Shown in pieces: positions 56,173-64,000 of a stretch of DNA of 64,000 bases. A model generated the notes under the pieces. That model was not told where the DNA came from. It saw only the letters and a list, made by a program, of their open reading frames with translations, and made no database searches. The stretch comes from Adenophora triphylla var. japonica. Taxonomy: Eukaryota > Streptophyta > Magnoliopsida > Asterales > Campanulaceae. The first letter of the stretch is position 1. The number at the start of each line of letters is the position of its first letter. The stretch is taken from NCBI GenBank assembly GCA_022495995.1, contig JAFEMH010002580.1:265338-329337 (forward strand). The letters are read 5' to 3'. The position numbers and the translations under genes were made by a program.

Positions 56173-56663
56173 TTTTTTTTTTTTTGAGATTTGAGATTGA
56201 GATTTGGATTTGTACAGCTTATGCACATTTTTTTTTTTTTTTTGGATGTAATAATTTAGGATTTTATTTATGTTTGTTTGTTTTTTTTTTTTATGCACAC
56301 TCTTTTTTTTTTTGGAATGTAATAATTTAGGATTTTATTTTATGAATGCAATGCAATATGAATGCAGTGTTGCATGAGCCTTGGTTTTTTTTTTTTGCAA
56401 GGGTGTTTGGTATATGGACTGGTTTGGGGGAGGGTTTTTGCACAAGTTTCGAGCAACCGGGACGGAATATTCCTCTTTTGGTGTAGCAACTTGACCAAGG
56501 TGCATTTTTCGATGGAAAGCAATCCCATCCGCGCGGATGGGGACTCGCATCCGACATTGTCCTTAATTTTGGTTCGCACTGGTCTTGCTTTATTTCAAAT
56601 TCAAATATCCTCTTCAACCTCCAAATTCAAACAGCCATTTTCGGGGAGAAAGAGAGAAAAACC
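56173..56663 (+). promoter_or_regulatory. aORF2 3' region and aORF1 candidate promoter (element D)
   Basis: A roughly 70-bp unit with TTATGCACA, a T-run and GTAATAATTTAGGATTTTAT occurs twice (about 56219 and 56290), probably in the aORF2 3' UTR. TCCGCGCGGA at 56528-56537 lies about 130 bp before the aORF1 ATG, with an AT-rich TTAATTTT about 25 bp downstream. Otherwise nothing is seen. Confidence 0.5.
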
Positions 56664-58155
56664 ATGGAAATGGCCAAAAATTCTCCAAAATTGTCCAAAG
56701 AAAGGCAAATGTTGTTCTTTGAAAAGTTCAAGGAGTGGTGTAGGGAGATCATGCACGAGAGAAGATCATTCTTTGAAGAAAGGTACAAGGTACGATGCTT
56801 GTGGTCTCTCAAAGAATTGGTTCCGGATTATGACCTCTTAAGAGCTTCTTCTTCGTTTTGGGATACTAGAAGGCATGTCTTTTGCCTTTCCTTCAACGAG
56901 ATTGTTCCGACTGTGGAAGAATTTCGGCCTTGCTTGGAGGTCCTGAGGTGGAAGAGATAGCGGTTCCCTTTGCCCTGAGGGGCTTCTTTTGTTGACAGAT
57001 TGTGCGTCCTCCTTCATCTTTCCCCGGAGGAAGCGCAAGGTATGATCCGCGGTCCCGATCATTTCGATATTTCCGGTCTTCCCGACAGATTTAGGGGCCT
57101 AGGCTTGGTGGATGATGCCTATTGGGATGCCTTTGCACTTTGTATGTTTGGCACCCGGTTCATGGTCTATTCCTTCGGGATCCGCCATCGGTCTCGCCGG
57201 ATGTTGTCGTTCACCGTCGCCCGGCGTAGATGTCGTTCCTTTGATTCTTGGGGAGACTTTTCATGCTCTCGATGCATTAGCTACCGGACGGCGGTATATG
57301 CACGGGCAGCCCGTTCCTCTTGACCCCGTGGCCGATGGAGCGTTTGGGGGTTCTTCGGGAAACCTCGATATGATCGTGCCTTGGACTTTTGCCAGAGAGG
57401 TGTTGATGTAGATTTTGATGATCGTGGCTCGTGGGAGCGTTGGATGGCGGGTCGCCAGATCAAGATATCGATGGTTGGTGCCTCATTGGCGGGTGGAGAC
57501 TCGCAGAGTGCTTCAGACGGTCCCATGTGGTTATGCTTCCGGGCTTTCTCACCCAGCTTCTACATTCCGGCTGGGTCCCGAGACAGCTTTGGCTTGGAGC
57601 AGTTCCTTTCGAGGGTTTTGATGATATAGCCACCAGGGTGGTGGCTCCTGTTTCCATGGATGATCCCTCGGTGTTTCCATTTCTTTCCCGAGCATGGAGG
57701 TATGACGCCTTTCCTCCTCGGGTTATTCTCAAAGCGTCCGAGACCGGTGTTCTTGACCACTTGGTACCCGGATTGGTACGAGAGGCATCCGGGAGAGACT
57801 CAGTGGCTATTTTGAGGCGGCGTGAGGCCATTGGGTGCGGAGGACCCGATCTGCTTCGAGAGGAGTGAGGGCCGAGGCGAGGGCCAATCCTCATGACAGA
57901 GCGGAGACGCTCGTGGACTGATTATGAGGCTTACGTCAAGAGACAGGAGAGGAGGGCTCCTATGTTACCGCCTAGGTTACAGGAGATGAGGGATGACGCT
58001 AGTGGCTACTAAGGCCCCGACAGAGGCCGGTTTGATAGACCCCGTTCCTATACCGTAGCTTGGTAGGAGGAATACCGACATTTTTCCTGGCTCGTAAGAG
58101 AAAGACTCGGAGGGGGAAGAAGAAGGGAGAGGCCAAGACGAGTGGCTTGGAGTGA
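56664..58155 (+). pseudogene. Antisense aORF1 of element D
   Basis: This is the homologue of the intronless antisense ORF in B. It starts with MEMAKNSPKLSKERQM, followed by CLWSLKELVPDYDLL and NEIVPTVEEF. A frameshift near 56990 leads to LLHLSPEEAQGMIRGPDHFDI and VVPLILGETFHALDALATG. The last part contains MDDPSVFPFLSRAWRYD and a basic C-terminus, RKRKTRRGKKKGE. At least three frameshifts and some stops are present. It is convergent with the integrase remnant. No enzymatic motif is recognised. A nuclear role is suggested only by the basic tail. Confidence 0.68.
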
Positions 58156-58770
58156 CTCGAGGTTTCCAAGTATCCCTTTCTTGCCATGACGTACACATTA
58201 GTTTGATTATGTATCTTAGTTTTCTTTAGCAAAGCTGCCGCTGTAGGAATGAATCGGGCTTAGACTCATCAAAGAGCTTTTAACTTGTAATGAATATTTG
58301 AATTGCTTTAGAGTTTTTCGAGACGCTTTCATGGTCTCGATCAATTGTATTGATGCCAAAGTATGGCTTTTATTTGTGCTTTAGACCGAACCGTTTCCGC
58401 CGCTCTACGTTCCCTCATTTTGAGGAGCTCAGTCTTCGTAGTTCAACCCGGTGAACTCTTTTTGTTTTTTTTTTTTTGTTTTTTTTTTTTGTTTTTTTTG
58501 GTGCAACCCCGTTTTTTACCTAGGCCGCCCTTCTCGGGTTTCTAACCTAGTTGGGTATTACTCTTTTAGCACTCTTTTTTTGTTTTTTTTTTTTTTTTTT
58601 TTTTTGGTGCAACCCCGTTTTTTACCTAGGCCGCCCTTTCGGGTTTCTAACCTAGTTGGGTATTACTCTTTTAGCACTCTTTTTTTTTGTTGTTTTTTTT
58701 GTTTTTTTTTTTTTTTTTTTGTTTTTTTTTTTTTTTTTTTTTACGCGTAGTATCTCGCGCAGCCTTGTCA
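58156..58770. repeat. Duplicated hairpin unit with T-tracts between convergent genes (element D)
   Basis: Two copies of a unit, GTGCAACCCCGTTTTTTACC to ACTCTTTTAGCACTC (about 58501-58580 and 58607-58680), are separated by long T-runs. Each can fold (58520-58550 and 58626-58655). On the minus strand the second has CCTAG arms and an inner CCC-GAAA-GGG tetraloop. They are the counterparts of the two hairpins after pol in element B. The T-runs are low complexity and prone to assembly error. Confidence 0.6.
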
Positions 58771-59577
58771 CCATTCACCGGGTGTACAAAGGGATTCCCG
58801 TCGAGGTCCGCAAGTTGCATGGCTCCTCCTGAGAAGATCTTCTCGGACGACATATGGCCCGACCCATACAGCTCCCATTTGCCGAGAGGGTTGATACGGA
58901 TCGGGGCTTTTCTTTTAGAACGAGATCACCTTCTCGGATCTCCCGATGCTTTACTTTCTTGTCGAAGGCTCTAGCCATTCTTCCTTGGTAGGCTCGGATG
59001 TGTTCCATGGCCTTCAATCGGCGTTCGTCTAGTAGGGCCAATTCATCATGGCGACTGGAGCCATTCGACCTCGTTGATCCGCTTTCCAAAGCCAAGATAC
59101 CTGAGCGAGGGTATTTCCACTCGATTGGGAGTACGGCTTCCATTCCGTATGTGAGGGCAAAAGGTGTTTCCCCGCTTGCCGTTCCGATCGATGTCTCCAG
59201 TAGCCCCAGAGTGCCAGGTGTAACTTCTCGGGCCAATCTCTCGCCTGACACCATCTTCCTGATGATATTTTCCAGAGTCTTGTTTGTCGCTTCGACGGCT
59301 CCGCTGGTTTGGGGCCCGTAGGGAGATGACTTGTGACGGGTTATTCGAATTCCGCCACAGCTTTTCACATTCCCCTTCGAAGTGGGATCCATTATCTCGA
59401 GATGATTTCGCGGCAACCCGTATCCGCACATGATGTTTTCTTTGATGAAGAGGGCAACTTTCTTTGAATTGAGGATTTTGTAGGACTTTGCAGAGCATCC
59501 TTTCCGATTCCTTCAAAGAAATCACCAATCTGCGTCTCTTTAGGCTCTTCCGCAGCTCCCAAATTCACACTCGTCAA
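58744..59577 (-). pseudogene. pol: Tat pol remnant: linker fused to integrase C-terminal part
   Basis: The minus strand starts with TSVNLGAAEEPKETQIGDFF, matching the pre-RT linker of element B, then within about 80 bp is already in the integrase: DNGSHFEGECE, TRHKSSPYGPQT, AVEATNKTLENI and ETPFALTYGMEAVLPIE. It continues to ARAFDKKVKHREIREGDLVL and the end region AMQLADLDGNPFVHP. About 2.5 kb of RT and both RNase H domains are missing relative to B. Several frameshifts remain. Confidence 0.82.
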
Positions 59578-62500
59578 AATCTCTTCGGCCTTGGGCTCGA
59601 TTTTCCTCTTCCTGACAACCCGCTTAAAGATTTTTTTTTTTGTTGTTTGATTTTTTTTTTTGTTTAATGTGTCTCGTTTCTTTATCTAATGAATTATTAT
59701 TAAAAAAATTTTATTAATTAATTCATCATTAGTTAAAGTGGCAATCAAGGGATACTCGTAAAGGTTCGTCATTTCATTGAAAACGAAAGGGATACAGCTT
59801 GCTGCTGCACTCGTAGTCTTCGTGCGTAAGGCCGTCTGGACGACCCTAGAGACTCGATCTTAACAAAGAGAGACTGGGAGGACTTGTCCTAGATTGACAC
59901 AAAGGGACGGGGACCAATCCAAGCTTGGTGATCATTTCCTCCTTGGTCGCGGACGGGCCCGAGAGAGTTTCCCAATTCTTTAGCGGCATCGCTGCTGGTG
60001 GCCTCATGACTCGAACTCGTGGCCGTTTTTGTTTTCCTTTCTCAATTGCCGCTATCATCTCTTGACCGAGCCGAGATCAATCGTGTCCGGCACCTGGACT
60101 TCTTCTTCGAACAATTGCCGCATAACTGCACCATCCCAATCATCTCGAGGGAAATTCCGTGGCCTTAGCTTTTGGCACCGCGCCCGAATTCGTGTTTCGG
60201 ATCTTCCCCGGGCAAGAGAGGAATAGTGGTTGTGAGCTTCTCGAACCTGTTCCACTGTGTCGCACGCCCGAAGGTATACTCACTTTTCATGGCAGCGGTA
60301 GCCCTGTGTATCTTGGGTAGGTCCAGGAACATTCTACGGACCGGGTTAGCCTTGGTTCCTCCGAACTTGTTGAGGCTATCCTCGTAGCTTTAGCCATCCC
60401 GCCGTAGGAGCGGGCTCTGTGATGTTTCCCGGTTGTGTGGGACCCTTTACAAAGTAGTCACCAAATTAGGACCGAAGGGGAGAGATTTGGGATTGTCGGC
60501 CGGGACCTTTCCCGTGGCAGCCTTCAAATCTTTTTCCCTTTGCAAAGGTCCACCGGGAGGCCTCATATCCTGTGCCGTGGCGAGTATTTTGTCCTTTCAC
60601 TTCGATGAGTTTGAAAGTTCCTTGTTGGCGCTTCCCGCACCGAGGCCAGTAGATAGCTCATTTTTCTCATCATTTTCAAGACCGGTGGGATTTTATCCCG
60701 AGTGACCGTCGATCTATGTTGCACACTTGGGCCTCGGGAGGCTCGACCGTGAAGCCCGTTAGCATGTGACCTTCCTCATCATGTTTGATTTCCGTAATAG
60801 GTATTCCGCCCGTATCCGTGCCCTCTAAAGTGACTAAATCCCCGTAAATGGTCGTCGATCCCCATTCGAGACGAATTTCACACACCGGTGGAGGCTTCGA
60901 GGCGACCCCTTTGACTTGGTGCAGCCAAGGTCTTCAAAGCAGGCATTGAAAGTAATCGGATGTCGATAACCCGGAATTCCACAGTATCAATTTCGTCCAA
61001 ACCAGAGGTCTAAAGTAGCAACTCCGAGGACTGCCGGATGTTGAGTCGTAAGCTTGATCGCGAGAGAAGAAGGCTTCAAGTCTCGTAGTCTTGATATCAA
61101 GCAAGCTCATGATCTTTGCCGGAAGAATGTTCATTCCTGACCCATTATCAACCAGACCCGAGGGAGGCGTCGTTCATCCAAACTGGATCGTGATGAAGAG
61201 AGGCTCATTATGATCGCCCCAAATTGAGGGAGGTCGAGATCTCGTGAAAGTGATTATGTTCCCGTAGTGGATGTTTCCAATCACCGTACCACATCATCGG
61301 GAGTAGCATCAATAGGCACGAGAGTGCGAGCTGTGCTTTCTTCCAGCCTTCAAACATGGGATAAGACGAAGTGAGTAGAGACCAGAGGGAAATGTTGGCC
61401 CGTGTTTGCTTCAACCGGGTGAGCACGGGATCCTCTTTTTCGTGGTCCGGAGTTTCACTGCCTTAGCATAGGGCGGCGATCTTCTTTGGTGCTTGGTCTC
61501 GTGGCCTTCTTATCTCGCCTTGGGATTTCCTTGGAAGATCTCGCCCGCATCGGGTCAACAGATTAACTTCCTCATCGCCGTCTCTTGACCGGATTTCTTC
61601 AATGCCGCTAGTGGTCAATGGGGGAGCCCTCGCTATTGGCCATCCCCGACGGAGTCTAGTGACAGTAGAGGCCGAGCCGCACCGGCTCCTTCCCCGGGCG
61701 GCCCTTATAACCGCTTCCCAAGTCACAGCTGGGTTTGGGGTTGTGTTGTTGCCCTCGGATGGCCCACAGAGCTAGGGCGTCCTCCGATTCACTCTCATGG
61801 CCGGCCTTGCTCATAGTTATCATGCAACAAGAGTCGCTATTGTCTGACTCGGCGGCTTTTCGATCTCATCCCCGTATAGTGCAGCCATTCCGATTCCCTT
61901 CGTAATACTCGTAGTTGGAGATGATTATAGCGTTCGCGCTGGGAGGCGCATCCGGCATCATGCCGCCTAGGACTTCTCTCGAAAGCCGACATACATTCGG
62001 GAAGGTGACCTCTTCTGGGTAACCCCGACAAGGAGTGTTACTTTGTTCTGGGTGGATTTGATCTAACCATGGTTATCTTTTCATTTGGGCGGATGGGAGT
62101 TAATTTTCCTCTTTCGATCGTATCTTCGACTATCGCCGGATCGACACCCGAAAACCCTTTCCCCAAAGCATGGTAGGCGTGTTGAATTCTAAGACATCCA
62201 CGTGCTCGCATCCATGAAACTTCATGGCCTTCATGTCCTCGGTCTCATATTCGTCTTCCGGTTTCTTCGTCGTCGCTTGCCGATAACCAACCATTGTGCC
62301 CGGCTCCCATGGGCTCATTTCCGCATGATCGTTCCAGATTGTTTCCGGATCCGGGGCCTCAGCTTGACTCTTCACTCGTCATCATCATCATCATCATCGG
62401 AATCTTCTTCCCATCTACCTGGATTTCGGCCGAGAGGGAACGCCGATCAAACCCGCTGGGGGAATATGGGTGCGTGCAACCGCAAAGTTGTCATATGTTC

Positions 62501-63122
62501 CCATTCCCTAAGTGGCAATTGTGACTCAGCCTTCTCCTCCCGTAAATTGCGGGGGAAGAGTGAGAGGGGGTGGCACGTATTTGACACTGTGTAGGATATA
62601 GAAGGAATCCTCCTCTTCCGATTCTTCGCCGTTCCTGGATCATATTCGGCTCTCCCAAAGCCAATTTGCGTAGTGTACTAGCTCCGCATGCTCTTCGCCT
62701 ACTTTGCCGATAAGCCCCAAGACGGTGCTCGCCGGAAACTTTCTTGCTCAATCTTTCTTGACTCCGTCTAACCATCTTGTATAAATGGTTCTTTCATGTT
62801 CTGAACGGAACAGCCCCAGCTTCTTCGGTATCGGCCTTCCCTTCACCCGAAAAATAGCGGGCCTCGTATTCTTGCAAGGAGTCTCCGACATGAGACCAAG
62901 ATGGGTTGATTCGTTCGATATCCTCGAGGCCGAGGGGAATCCGAATCTCAGATCCTCGACGAGATCGGGCCACTGCATTTCGGGGGACCTTCATCAAGCA
63001 TCTTCCCGGGCGTGTGAAGATTCTCCGCATTCAATCATATTCACTCCGATTATGGTTCCGTGGCAAATGATTTTTGATCGTGTTAGGCCCCCTGGGCCTT
63101 CCAACTTTCCTTCCTTGCTCTA
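59578..63122 (-). pseudogene. Heavily decayed gag-protease linker and protease region (element D)
   Basis: Only short minus-strand fragments survive. VDNGSGMNILPAKIM at about 61100-61160 looks like a retropepsin active site in the DNG form, the best evidence for protease. Other fragments include GYRQATTKKPEDEYETED near 62270 and an RSLGLEDIERINP-like piece near 62930. I recognise no complete domain and see no other gene. A T-tract with an AT-rich stretch lies at 59630-59730, and a CAT microsatellite at about 62375-62400. Confidence 0.55.
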
Positions 63123-64000
63123 TTAGCCCTCGAATTGCCTTTTTCGTAGTAAAGCAACTGCCGCCGATGTCCGTGAGCTTGATTGAAAGGCACAATACTT
63201 TGTAGTATCCACTGAGCATTCGGATTTCTGGGTTGGAAATTCTCCAAAGGCCGCAAAGAAGCCTTCTTTCACCGGGCCCCTAAAGATGTCATTCAGTGGG
63301 CATTCCAAAGTTTTCGAGATTTATGACCCGCGGTCCGGGGCTCGCCTGCTTCCCCGGGAGCAAAAGGAGTCGTGGTTATTACATTCCCCGTCCCGCATAG
63401 TTAATCGTCTCTTTGACTGGGCAAGAGCAAGGCGCTGGGCTTGTGTGAGGAGCCCGATATCTCGTAGGCAGTGTGCAAGAATGCTGCCGGGACAGAGGCC
63501 TTTTTCAAACTTAGCCGCAGAGTTAACCATGGCCCGCAAGTCTCGAGTATGGGAAGTGACCGAGGAGGCTCGTCGATGTGGTTTCAAGCATGACCGGAAG
63601 ATGTCCAGCTTGTTCCTCTTCAAGGAGGGATGGCCATTTCACCGAGTTTCGCATTCCACCGCTTGTAGAAGTCCCCAACATTCTCATCGTGACGCCGCAC
63701 CGTTGTTTGCAGTCAACCCTATTTGTTTCCCCATTCCAAGTTGGCCTTATATTTCTCTCGTGAAGGCATTGGTAACTGGTCCCATGTGGCCCCGGCTTCT
63801 GTGTTTCAAACGGAAGAACCATTTTAAGGCACCTGACTTCAAGGATAGATCGAAATAGTCGCCCAACCGCCGATTGGTACATCCTTTCGCTTTCATCGCC
63901 AAGGTATATGTGGTCCAAATGGGTTTTGGGACATGCGCCCCATCAAAGAGATCCAGATTTGGCATCACGAATTTGTGGGGCAGGGGAACAATGGAGTCCG
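63123..64000 (-). pseudogene. gag: Tat/Ogre gag of element D, partial at the window edge
   Basis: The minus strand matches element A gag: PNLDLFDGAHVPKPIW, TYTLAMKAKGCTNRRL, SLKSGALKWFFRL, then after frameshifts KLDIFRSCLKPHRRA and a C-terminal NDIFRGPVKEGFFAAF with TTKYCAF. Numerous frameshifts and stops are present. The N-terminus lies beyond the window. Confidence 0.82.

Larger units (their letters stand above)
49797..64000 (-). mobile_element. Tat/Ogre-lineage element D with antisense genes, 3' portion
   Basis: Read on the minus strand from the right edge: decayed gag, protease region, an internal deletion of RT and RNase H, integrase end, duplicated hairpins, antisense aORF1 and aORF2 (plus strand), two tandem arrays, polypurine tract and 3' LTR. 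It is inserted in element C gag. The LTR is of the same family as element A, while the accessory layout equals that of element B. The 5' LTR lies beyond the window. Confidence 0.85.

Noticed and set aside
58363..58974. Phe-rich plus-strand reading frames in the 58.4-58.8 kb T-tracts
   Set aside because: They arise from homopolymer T-runs in non-coding spacer. No domain is seen and the opposite strand carries the integrase remnant.

Overview
The window is plant nuclear DNA made almost entirely of nested, decayed transposable elements. No host gene, rRNA or tRNA gene is recognisable. Primer-binding sites complementary to plant tRNA-Arg, tRNA-Asp and initiator tRNA-Met, Tat/Ogre and Athila Ty3/gypsy proteins, a Sirevirus-like Ty1/copia element, an RTE LINE with a GTTGTT tail and a TNP2-type CACTA transposase point to a flowering plant, probably a eudicot with a large repeat-rich genome. 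The species cannot be told from the sequence.

Layout. 1-5301: 5' part of a minus-strand Tat/Ogre element (A: gag, leader, 5' LTR). 5302-7537: truncated CACTA TNP2 pseudogene, then non-coding flank with one Stowaway-like end. 8204-19257: plus-strand Athila-like element with gag, protease and the Athila extra ORF but no RT, RNase H or integrase. An RTE LINE (11629-13849) sits in it, and its 3' LTR is cut at 19257. 19258-46184: minus-strand Sirevirus-like copia element (5' LTR 44660-46184, gag, pol, and an intact two-exon extra gene at 19305-22144) whose 3' LTR is missing. 22625-38803: complete plus-strand Tat element B with both LTRs, inserted between copia pol and the extra gene. 46185-49796: plus-strand Tat element C (LTR remnant, leader, gag) interrupted by both the copia element and element D. 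49797-64000: minus-strand Tat element D, of the same LTR family as A, with the 3' LTR in the window and the 5' LTR outside it.

Elements B and D share an unusual architecture. Between pol and the 3' LTR each carries two antisense genes. aORF1 is intronless. aORF2 contains spliceosomal introns and resembles the plant mobile domain. Then come satellite-like tandem repeats, the polypurine tract and the LTR. Pol and aORF1 are convergent and are separated in both elements by a duplicated hairpin unit beside A/T homopolymers.

The most striking pattern is in the promoters. Tat LTRs carry GC-rich palindromes: TCCGCGCGGA in A and D, GCCGCACGGC in B. In A and B two copies lie exactly 31 bp apart and the nearer one ends 24 bp before the TATA box. 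The same motif, paired in B and single in D, recurs upstream of the antisense genes. The Athila element does the same with a different word, GGCCGTGCA, in pairs 22-23 bp apart in the LTR and upstream of its extra ORF. This suggests that LTR and accessory-gene promoters share a helically phased cis-element. The idea is an inference from sequence and is untested.
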